Made by a program: the position numbers and the translations under genes | Shown: one piece after another, positions 35,967 to 43,473 of the stretch | Numbering within the stretch: the stretch's first letter is position 1 | Layout: each line of letters begins with the position of its first letter | Notes under the pieces: model-generated | Database searches by the model: none | Told to the model about the DNA's origin: nothing | Seen by the model: the letters and a program-made list of their open reading frames with translations, nothing else | Source: UBA6244 sp963676875 | GTDB lineage: Bacteria > Bacteroidota > Bacteroidia > Bacteroidales > F082 | Assembly: GCA_963676875.1 (NCBI GenBank) | Contig: OY781436.1 | Span: 2,480,001-2,544,000, forward strand | Direction of reading: 5' to 3' | Length of the DNA: 64,000 bases

Positions 35967-36651
35967 CAATTATGGTGAACTTTCCCTTTTGATCACAAGT
36001 AGTCAGGTTCCAGGTGTAAGACCCAGGGTCAAACTGAGGGTACTTCATGGTATAGGCAGAATCTGACAAGTTTACAATTACCCTTGACAGCACCGTACTT
36101 GAAGATTCGTTCCTGATAAGGATGGTGTCTATGAGGTTTTGATCAGACTCCCATATGAAAGTGATAGGCTCGCTAATTTTATAGAAAGCTCCGGCAATGG
36201 GATGAATCAGCCTGACATTTTTCTGTACCGTATCGATGGCGGCGAGATGCATGGGTTCGTCTACTTTGAACCGGATGGTATGATCACTTCCAGAGGCTGT
36301 GTCATTTATTGCAACAGATCCATTCACTCCCGTTGAATTATTACCTCTTTCGTTGAGCAACAGGAAGTAACCGCCAATAAGGATAATCAAGGTAGCTGCT
36401 ACAGCTAATACATGATACTTGTATGTTATTAGGAATCCTTGCTTTCGATGGCCAAGAGCATTCTTAACAAGTTGTTTGGTTGCTTGGTACTCCTTTGTCT
36501 CGTTCCATATGTGGGCAAGTTTTTCGCGTTCATGGAAAGCGTTGGCGAAGGCAACATCGGCAGTTAACCTTTGTTTAAAGGAAGTGACTTCATCAGCTGT
36601 CAAGCTCCCGTCGATATAGTCTTCAATTAGTTGAATATCTCTGTCTTTCAT
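35956..36651 (-). CDS. Membrane anti-sigma-like protein
   Basis: 231 residues. The cytoplasmic N-terminus (MKDRDIQLIEDYIDGSLTAD ... EREKLAHIW) resembles anti-sigma/FecR-type N-terminal regions without the zinc-binding HxxxCxxC. A single TM helix lies at about 80-100 (VLAVAATLIILIGGYFLLL). The periplasmic C-terminal domain is beta-rich, with no enzyme motif. It starts 3 bp after the ECF sigma gene, the usual place for the cognate anti-sigma factor. Signal and release mechanism are unknown. Confidence 0.78.
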   Translation of the reverse strand: MKDRDIQLIEDYIDGSLTADEVTSFKQRLTADVAFANAFHEREKLAHIWNETKEYQATKQLVKNALGHRKQGFLITYKYHVLAVAATLIILIGGYFLLLNERGNNSTGVNGSVAINDTASGSDHTIRFKVDEPMHLAAIDTVQKNVRLIHPIAGAFYKISEPITFIWESDQNLIDTILIRNESSSTVLSRVIVNLSDSAYTMKYPQFDPGSYTWNLTTCDQKGKFTIIDEK

Positions 36652-36654
36652 GGC

Positions 36655-37239
36655 TTAGTCAAGTAATTGGTTCATGAGTCCGTTGGTTTCAATGAGCTCC
36701 CTTAGCTTGGCCATACACCTCCCAAAACGTTGACGTGCGTTGTCTGAAGTGATGTTAAGTCTTTGAGCGATGGAATCGAAGCGTTTGGATTCGTCAGCAT
36801 CCCCGGGATTCAGTCCTATCCCAAATCTTAGGTCAATGATGGAGATACACAAAGGATCCAGTTGTTCCTTGGCGGCTATCAGTAGTTGTATGGCATCAAA
36901 GTTATCTGTCTCCACCTCCTGCGGAATTTCTTTGATCGCTGTCTTGATGTAACTCTTGCTTCTATTGTATTCTTTCAAGCATATGTTACGACATATCCCA
37001 TACAGGTAAGTTGAAAAGGCGCTCTCTCCCTTGAACATCCCTCTGCGTATGTTCATGATAGCCCGGGTAAGTCCTTCTTGGAACACATCCTGGGCATCGA
37101 GGTCGATATACTGAAAATTATTTACCATGGTCTTAATTTTTGCAAAGTCCTGACGATAGACCTGTCTGATGACCTTGGAATCGCCCTGTTTGATTCCCTG
37201 TATCAGTGCAGTTTGGTCGTCTTTAATACTTTGTGCCAT
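36655..37239 (-). CDS. ECF-type RNA polymerase sigma factor
   Basis: 194 residues. Sigma region 2 (about 25-95) reads YIDLDAQDVFQEGLTRAIMN ... FSTYLYGICRNICLKEYNRS. Sigma region 4 (about 130-185) reads RFDSIAQRLNITSDNARQRFGRCMAKL. It is the first gene of the cluster; the anti-sigma-like gene follows by 3 bp. An R1 element lies 170 bp upstream. It probably drives the downstream secreted genes, by context only. Confidence 0.92.
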   Translation of the reverse strand: MAQSIKDDQTALIQGIKQGDSKVIRQVYRQDFAKIKTMVNNFQYIDLDAQDVFQEGLTRAIMNIRRGMFKGESAFSTYLYGICRNICLKEYNRSKSYIKTAIKEIPQEVETDNFDAIQLLIAAKEQLDPLCISIIDLRFGIGLNPGDADESKRFDSIAQRLNITSDNARQRFGRCMAKLRELIETNGLMNQLLD

Positions 37240-37407
37240 GGAAGTCGGTTTTGTGACAACGTGAAGGTTATTTATTTGGATTGGCTATCATGCAAACACT
37301 CGATATATTTCAAAAAGCATAAAGATATAATTTTTTATCATTGAATATTTGAGTTGCTTGTTTATCAAGGGTGGATTTGTGTTGCTACTGTGCCGTTCAG
37401 TTGCATT

Positions 37408-37523
37408 ATGCCAACTATAAATTGAAGTTAGCACTATGCTGTTTATGTATAATGCCGATATAGAATTGAAGAGGTTTTAGGAGCGAAGCGAACTTAAAGC
37501 TCATTTCAATTCATAATCGGTAT
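37408..37523 (+). repeat. MITE-like interspersed repeat R1, copy D
   Basis: A full 116 bp copy (left end ATGCCAACTATAAATTGAA, one change from the others). It sits upstream of the ECF sigma operon and downstream of the PepSY-like gene, at the right edge of the accessory block. Confidence 0.9.
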
Positions 37524-37701
37524 TAGTGGGGATGAGAACCCAAAATAAAGAACGTATTGATCTGCAATAAATGAAGCAAGAGCTAATTATTTTAACAATA
37601 TTTATTGCCGAAACAATTCTGTTTGATGAGGAGGTGTCAGTTAGTCAGCTAGTTGGTTTTCTTGCTGAGACCAATGAGTGTCTGCAAGAAAACTGCTAGA
37701 A
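37524..37701. other. Intergenic sequence; short R2-like end only
   Basis: No gene seen. At 37656-37671 the sequence GTTTTCTTGCTGAGAC repeats the right end and flank of R2 copy 2 (48973-48988), which may be a decayed R2. Confidence 0.45.
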
Positions 37702-38256
37702 TTATTCTGTTTTTATCTGCACAATTTTTCCCTGATCGCTGAGCCTGATAATATGAGACTGGTTGTTTTTGGACACCTGCAGTCGGTAAACCGATCCGGG
37801 CATTCCGGGGGCTTCTATCCGTTCTTTGTATTCCGACCATGTCCATGTGCCAAACTCGGATGCCAACAAGGCCTGACGAACATTTTCCGGAAGCTTGACG
37901 AAAGAGGTCCGGGTTTCAAACCAAACGCCATAGCGATTGTATAATGCACGGCTGTTCTCGTCTTGGAGATAAAACGCTACCTCATAGTTGGCAGGTTGAT
38001 CAAACTTGTAAACCACCACTGTGCGCGGACGGTACCAACCATTGTAATATTCTGGTCCGTAATCCTCGTACCAATAGGTCACACTTGTAACATACCACAT
38101 TTTTACAAAAGCGGTGGGATAGCGCATTTTGAATTCGGAACGAATGTTTTTTGGCACATCGTTTATTTCCACAGGCAAGCGATAGGATTTTGAACCCTGT
38201 CCGAAAACCGAAATGGTTAGTAGTAATGAGAAGGCGACTACAAGTGTTTTTTTCAT
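37702..38256 (-). CDS. PepSY-like (BLIP-fold) secreted protein
   Basis: 184 residues from MKKTLVVAFSLLLT, with a signal peptide ending SVFGQ. Two repeats have the PepSY-like pattern VPxxIxxxFxxxYPxA...W (about 30-110 and 115-180): VPKNIRSEFKMRYPTAFVKMW, then LPENVRQALLASEFGTWTWSEYK. Such proteins in Bacteroidetes are periplasmic and of unknown role, sometimes protease inhibitors. It is a single gene; the preceding gene on the strand is the hybrid kinase 270 bp upstream. Confidence 0.8.
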   Translation of the reverse strand: MKKTLVVAFSLLLTISVFGQGSKSYRLPVEINDVPKNIRSEFKMRYPTAFVKMWYVTSVTYWYEDYGPEYYNGWYRPRTVVVYKFDQPANYEVAFYLQDENSRALYNRYGVWFETRTSFVKLPENVRQALLASEFGTWTWSEYKERIEAPGMPGSVYRLQVSKNNQSHIIRLSDQGKIVQIKTE

Positions 38257-38360
38257 CTTTTCTATTTTAGCCAAAGCTATTCAAATATACGAGACTAAGG
38301 ATGGTATGTGGAAGACGTAGATCTTTCTGTTTTTTTGGAATCAGAAACTCAGAGGTTTGT

Positions 38361-38410
38361 AGGTTCGAATGTTCGAATGTTCAAATGTTCAAATGTTCAG
38401 AAGATCAAAT
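38361..38410 (+). repeat. Degenerate GTTCAAAT tandem repeat
   Basis: Five or six units of GTTCGAAT/GTTCAAAT. Lies between the PepSY-like gene and the hybrid kinase 3' end. Confidence 0.75.
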
Positions 38411-38527
38411 ATTTAAGTGATTGAAATCCGTAATTATCCGTTTTCCATCAAGATACCCCGCATGCTACCTTCATACTTCGGTTTCCCGTCTCCCAAATTA
38501 AGTCACCTTAATCTCAAACTTCCCTCC

Positions 38528-40930
38528 TTACAGCCACTTAACCAGTATTTTTTTCAATGTCTCGGGCGATATGGGTTTGGTAATAAAGTCAACCATGCCG
38601 GCAGCCAGACAATCTTCTTTTACGTTGCCCATCACGTTGGCGGTAACGGCTACAATGGGGGGAGGTTGTTTTCCCAGTTGGTGGTAGTGCTCAATAATGG
38701 CTTTGGTTGCTTCCATTCCATCCATTTCGGGCATTTGTAGGTCCATCAAAATCAGGTTGTAATGTTGTTTTAAGCATGAGTTCAGGGCTTCACGTCCGTT
38801 GGCAGCGATTTCGGATTCCACTCCTAAATTTCTTAATAGATTGACCGTAATTTTCTGGTTTATCAGGTTATCTTCTGCAATTAGCACTAGTGAGTCTGAA
38901 AATTTATTCGTAACCTTTTCAAGGTTTTGAGGTAATGGTAGTGTAGCCAATTCCCATTCTCCTTGTCTTAGGTCTTTTTTGGTCTGGATGGTGAAAATAA
39001 ATCTGGAACCTTCATTTATTTCTGACTCCACCCAAATACTACCTCCCATTAAATTGACCAGCTGCTTGGATATGGCCAATCCCAGTCCTGTACCATCAAA
39101 TTGTCGTGCACTGGTAGAATCGATTTGTGAGAAAGATTGAAAAAGTAGATTAAATTTTTCTTTTTCAATGCCAATACCCGTATCCGACACCACAAATTTC
39201 AATGTATAATCGTTTCCGGTTTCCCTTAACAGACTGATATGCAATGTCACTTGTCCTTCGGAGGTAAATTTGATGGCGTTACTTAACAAGTTAGAAAGCA
39301 CTTGTTTAAGTCGGGTTGCATCTCCTACCACATACCGGGGGGTGGCTTCATCTTTATTTACAATCAATTTTAAGTTTTTTAAGCTGGCGTTGGGTGAGAA
39401 AAGGGTAAAAACCTCATCCACAAGATGAAACAGGTCGTAGGGTTGCTCCTCAAGTTTCATTTTTCCATGTTCAATCTTTGAAAAATCCAGTATATCATTG
39501 ATAATCGTAAGCAGGTTTTGGCTGCTATTTTTGATGGTTTCCACATAATCTCTTTGTTCCTTCGAAAGGTCAGTTCGCATCAATAAGGTGGTCATGCCGA
39601 TGACACCGTTCATGGGTGTTCTGATTTCATGACTCATGGTCGCCAAAAATTCCGCTTTTGCACGAGCCCCCAATTCTGCTTTTATTTTGGCTTGCTTAAA
39701 ATAATCGGCAAATCGATAGGAAAGAATGAGTGATTGGAAAAAGAAAAACAGCACATACCCCATAAAATAGAGATAAGGATAGGAGGGGAGGTAGCCCAGG
39801 TAATTAAAGATAATCAGTCCCAAGGTGACAAAAAGAATGGAAATGCTGATAATAGCAAACAGGGAACCTTTTCTTCTTCGCCAGGCGGCTTTCATAAAAA
39901 CCCAGGTTCCATAAAGCAGATAGAACACCAGAATGAACAGATATGGAATAACAAAGGAGGTGAAAAAATAAGGTGGAGCAACCAGGGTGACGGCTACCAG
40001 AATTAGGGAGATATATTTGAGTGTATTGGCCTGAATTTTCCCTGTCTCTCGGGGATAAACCGCTTGAATAAACAACATAAACAGAAACGGACTTAGAAAC
40101 AAAGTAATGTATTCGAGGCGAATGGTCAGATACCACGAAAGATCCGGAAACAGGCTGTGCAGGACGTATTCTCCCGTTCCGATAATGCGGTAACTATATA
40201 CCAAACAGAAAAGGGAAAAATACAGAACGGCTTTGTTTTGTCGGCCAAACAAAAACATCCCCATAAAAAATAATCCTCCCATGATTAATGCTCCCGTGAG
40301 CAGTAGGTCGGTGCTTATCAATTTCTCTTGTTGCTCAAAAATCTGACTGGCAGTTCCCAATACAGGTGCAATGGCCAACCCTCCTTTGCTATGTTCAAAA
40401 TTGGAGATTTGCAGGATCAAATCCAAAGTGTCGTTGGAAACGGTGAAGGGTTTGGTAATGCTCAGCCATTGGGGAACGGATTCTTCGGAATTGGTTGCCA
40501 CATTTCCGTTGGTTGCAAAAAGCTCACCGTTTAGCCACAATTTATAAGCCGAGTAAAAATCATTTTGGTGCAAAGCCATGATTTCGTGTTGTGGAGGCAG
40601 TACGACCTGCAAACGATAGGTGGCATATCCAAAGGAGGAGTAAGATGATTCGTCATCGGGCAAATCTCCCCAAAGGTGCGGAAAATCAAAGTATTTGGGT
40701 GCCATATCCGTGGGAAAATCAGCCGGATATAAAAGCCTGTTCCAATAGAATTCCCATTCACCATTCAGAGAAATGGATCCATCCGTCCCAAAATCATGGT
40801 GTGACAAATCTAGCAAACCGTGTTGAGCCCTAAGGTGGTTTGTTTCACCGGCATATAACTGAAACACGCACAAAATCAGCACAATTGGCAACAAACGGTG
40901 TAGTTTATGACTGATTTTTTTTAGCTGCAT
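38528..40930 (-). CDS. Hybrid sensor histidine kinase (7TM, HisKA, HATPase, receiver)
   Basis: 800 residues. Signal segment (1-27), a periplasmic galactose-binding-like/7TMR-DISMED domain (about 35-200, SISLNGEWEFYWNRLLYPADF and YKLWLNGELFATNG), seven TM helices (about 205-405), HisKA with H434 in ATMSHEIRTPMNGVIG, HATPase_c with ILSNLLSNAIKFT, SDTGIGI and GTGLGLAISK, and a C-terminal receiver with IAEDNLINQKI and phospho-acceptor Asp in ILMDLQMPEMDGM near 730. The ligand-like domain suggests sensing a small carbohydrate-like molecule. No output domain, so it probably phosphorelays to another protein. Confidence 0.94.
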   Translation of the reverse strand: MQLKKISHKLHRLLPIVLILCVFQLYAGETNHLRAQHGLLDLSHHDFGTDGSISLNGEWEFYWNRLLYPADFPTDMAPKYFDFPHLWGDLPDDESSYSSFGYATYRLQVVLPPQHEIMALHQNDFYSAYKLWLNGELFATNGNVATNSEESVPQWLSITKPFTVSNDTLDLILQISNFEHSKGGLAIAPVLGTASQIFEQQEKLISTDLLLTGALIMGGLFFMGMFLFGRQNKAVLYFSLFCLVYSYRIIGTGEYVLHSLFPDLSWYLTIRLEYITLFLSPFLFMLFIQAVYPRETGKIQANTLKYISLILVAVTLVAPPYFFTSFVIPYLFILVFYLLYGTWVFMKAAWRRRKGSLFAIISISILFVTLGLIIFNYLGYLPSYPYLYFMGYVLFFFFQSLILSYRFADYFKQAKIKAELGARAKAEFLATMSHEIRTPMNGVIGMTTLLMRTDLSKEQRDYVETIKNSSQNLLTIINDILDFSKIEHGKMKLEEQPYDLFHLVDEVFTLFSPNASLKNLKLIVNKDEATPRYVVGDATRLKQVLSNLLSNAIKFTSEGQVTLHISLLRETGNDYTLKFVVSDTGIGIEKEKFNLLFQSFSQIDSTSARQFDGTGLGLAISKQLVNLMGGSIWVESEINEGSRFIFTIQTKKDLRQGEWELATLPLPQNLEKVTNKFSDSLVLIAEDNLINQKITVNLLRNLGVESEIAANGREALNSCLKQHYNLILMDLQMPEMDGMEATKAIIEHYHQLGKQPPPIVAVTANVMGNVKEDCLAAGMVDFITKPISPETLKKILVKWL

Positions 40931-41135
40931 GTTTTAAGTAATAATTGGCCAAAATAATGCATAACAAATATAGTAAAATAGTTGATTGAATGTATTGGAT
41001 AAATTTACGCAACCTACATGATGACAGCGGGATGCTACCATGTTATTACGTAGATAAACTTTTTGCGAAGAATCTTTGTACCAATTTAAATCCATTGTTT
41101 TTACTAATTTCGCCCGCAACCAAAGCATAAGACTC

Positions 41136-42740
41136 ATGAAGGTTTTATATAGTGTACTTTTATCCATACTCACAGGTTTGTTACTCGCCGGTGCATGGCC
41201 CGAGCAAGGATTTACCCCCCTGATTTTTGTGGCATTCATCCCCTTGTTGTACCTCCAGCAAAGGTTGGGTGATACGGGCAAAAAGGGGATGTTCTGGTAT
41301 GCATGGCTGGCCTTTTTAGTCTGGAATGTGCTCACTACCTGGTGGGTGTGGAATAGCACCGAATGGGGGTCGTTGGCTGCATTTGTCCTCAACGCCATGT
41401 TTATGGCCATCTTTTTTCAATTGTTTCATTTGTCGAAAAAAAATTTATTCAACAACCGCAAAGGACATTATATACTCATCTTTTATTGGCTTACCTTCGA
41501 GTTTTTGCATATGAACTGGGACCTTACCTGGTCGTGGTTAAATCTGGGAAATGTAATGGCTACTCATCCGCAATGGATACAATGGTACGACATTACCGGT
41601 TCTCTGGGCGGAACGATCTGGGTGTTGTTGGTGAATATACTGGCTTTCAGGTTGCTTGATGGTTTTCTTGCCAAAAAGCATGCACTTAATCCGGTTGTTG
41701 GGATAATCATCTTGTTGTTGACGGTGTTTGGACCACTCATTTGGTCGGAAATTACCTACCACAATTACGACGAAAAGGGCGAACCCCTGAATGTGGTTGT
41801 TGTACAACCTAATACAGATCCATACAATGAGCAATACTCCCTTAGTCCGGATAGTCTGGTGTCGCGGTTTTTGGTTTTGGCCCGGCAAAAAATGACGCCC
41901 GAAACGGACTACGTGATATTTCCCGAATCCGCCTTGCAGGAAGATATTTGGATGGAATCGTTGAATTATTCATCAAACCTGAAACGGATGAAGGGAATGT
42001 TGGAAGAATTTCCGCGGGCAGCCATTATAACCGGAGCCACTGCCTATCGCAACTTACTGCCCAACGAGCCCAGAACCAACGCAGCCCGCAAGTATAGAAG
42101 GCAAGAGGGCTACTATTACGCCTACAACACGGCCTTTTTAATCGAAAAACAGAAGCCTTTTCAGTGGCATCATAAGTCGAAACTCACCCCCGGAGCCGAG
42201 ATTATGCCCTCTTGGGGAATTTTAAAGCCCCTCGAAAGTCTGGCCATTGACTTGGGAGGTACAGTGGGAACGCTTAAAAAAGAAGACCACCCCACCATTT
42301 TTACACATGAAAAATCATCCTTCAATGTGAGCCCTGTCATATGTTATGAGTCGGTTTATGGGGAGTTTGTGACTCAATCGGTGAGGCTTGGCGCCGGAAT
42401 TATCGTAGTGATTACCAACGATGGCTGGTGGGGAGAAACGCCGGGTTATCGGCAACATTTACTTTTTTCGGTGCTTCGGGCCATTGAAAATCGCAGAGAT
42501 GTGGCGCGATCAGCCAACACAGGCGTTTCCGCATTTATCAATCAGCGCGGCGACATCTTGCAACGAACTGATTATTGGGTGCCTGCGGTAATTGAGCAGG
42601 AAATGATGGCCAATACCGAATTGACATACTACACCAAAAACGGCGACTACCTGGGTCGTGTTTCGGTATTTATCAGTGCTATGTTGTTATTGGTTTCTTT
42701 TACGCAAGGATTTTTACGTAAGCGCAAGAACTATAGTTAA
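41136..42740 (+). CDS. lnt: Apolipoprotein N-acyltransferase
   Basis: 534 residues from MKVLYSVLLS. Six to seven N-terminal TM helices (about 1-215) precede a nitrilase-type periplasmic domain with the catalytic Glu in VIFPESALQ, Lys in HHKSKLTPGAE and Cys in PVICYESVYG, and conserved NDGWWG, GYRQHLLFSVLRAIENRRDVARSANTG. It N-acylates the lipoprotein Cys in the inner membrane, which fits the many lipoproteins here. A last TM helix is at the C-terminus. Stand-alone gene, divergent from the hybrid kinase. Confidence 0.96.
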   Translation: MKVLYSVLLSILTGLLLAGAWPEQGFTPLIFVAFIPLLYLQQRLGDTGKKGMFWYAWLAFLVWNVLTTWWVWNSTEWGSLAAFVLNAMFMAIFFQLFHLSKKNLFNNRKGHYILIFYWLTFEFLHMNWDLTWSWLNLGNVMATHPQWIQWYDITGSLGGTIWVLLVNILAFRLLDGFLAKKHALNPVVGIIILLLTVFGPLIWSEITYHNYDEKGEPLNVVVVQPNTDPYNEQYSLSPDSLVSRFLVLARQKMTPETDYVIFPESALQEDIWMESLNYSSNLKRMKGMLEEFPRAAIITGATAYRNLLPNEPRTNAARKYRRQEGYYYAYNTAFLIEKQKPFQWHHKSKLTPGAEIMPSWGILKPLESLAIDLGGTVGTLKKEDHPTIFTHEKSSFNVSPVICYESVYGEFVTQSVRLGAGIIVVITNDGWWGETPGYRQHLLFSVLRAIENRRDVARSANTGVSAFINQRGDILQRTDYWVPAVIEQEMMANTELTYYTKNGDYLGRVSVFISAMLLLVSFTQGFLRKRKNYS

Positions 42741-42754
42741 ATCAGAAAAGAGGA

Positions 42755-43159
42755 CTATTCTTTCTCGTAATAAATGGTGATTTTTCCTAAAGGAGTTTTC
42801 GATTCAGAAACGATTTTTCCATCCTCAAATATGCCCAATATGCTGGGGATACCTTGCATTCCGTTAAAATAATAGGTGATAGATCCGGTTTCTTTATCGT
42901 ATTTCCATTTGGCTTCATGGGTGTTATTCTTTGAGATGATAGTCATCACACTGTCGTTGATCATCCTGAAATAAGTCTGCTTTTGCATTTCAACCACCTG
43001 ACTGATCATGTCGGGAGTGGTTTTTTGGGCGTCGAAGTCGGTTTCCACCTTTTGGGCTTTCCAGATGCCGATTATTTTGCTTTCAGGGGTAGAATTACAA
43101 GCAGAAAAAAACAGAGCAACAGAAAAAAGAAGCAAAGAAATGTAGGTAAAGCGTTTCAT
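42755..43159 (-). CDS. Small lipocalin-like lipoprotein
   Basis: 134 residues. A lipoprotein signal (LLLFSVALFFSACNSTP) is followed by KIIGIWKAQKVETDF and short strands with SVMTIISKNNTHEAKWKYDKE, as in lipocalin-like/DUF5004-type Bacteroidetes lipoproteins. Function unknown. Convergent with lnt, 14 bp gap. Confidence 0.78.
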   Translation of the reverse strand: MKRFTYISLLLFSVALFFSACNSTPESKIIGIWKAQKVETDFDAQKTTPDMISQVVEMQKQTYFRMINDSVMTIISKNNTHEAKWKYDKETGSITYYFNGMQGIPSILGIFEDGKIVSESKTPLGKITIYYEKE

Positions 43160-43309
43160 GGTTTTGAAAATTTAGCCTGCAAATGTACAATCTAAATAAG
43201 ATTCAACGAAAAATCTTAAGTATGTTTAACAAAAAAAGCTGACGTGGAGAATCGTCATCTGTGTGATTTGCTCTTTGCTGCTTTAGAACCAGAACACGTT
43301 ATACTTTGA

Positions 43310-43380
43310 GGTTCAAGGGTTCAGATGTTCAAGGGTTCAGATGTTCAAGGGTTCAAACGTTCAAACGCTCAAACGTTTGG
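43310..43380 (+). repeat. Degenerate TTCAAG/TTCAGATG tandem repeat
   Basis: Units alternate GTTCAAGG, GTTCAGAT and GTTCAAAC, related to the arrays at 5271 and 38361. Confidence 0.78.
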
Positions 43381-43429
43381 TAGTTAGTTTGTTATGATGT
43401 TTATATATAGCTTTCCACCGATTCTCTTC

Positions 43430-43472
43430 TCCCTACTCCCTACTGATTACTCCCTACTCCCTACTCCCGACA
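43430..43472 (+). repeat. CCCTACT tandem repeat
   Basis: Five or six CCCTACT units with small variations, abutting the helicase stop codon at 43474. Confidence 0.75.
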
Positions 43473-43473
43473 C

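Larger units (their letters stand above)
43160..43473. other. Gene-free gap with two repeat arrays
   Basis: A TTCAAGGG/TTCAAACG array at about 43310-43380 and a CCCTACT array at 43430-43472, the latter touching the 3' end of the helicase. No gene seen. Confidence 0.6.
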
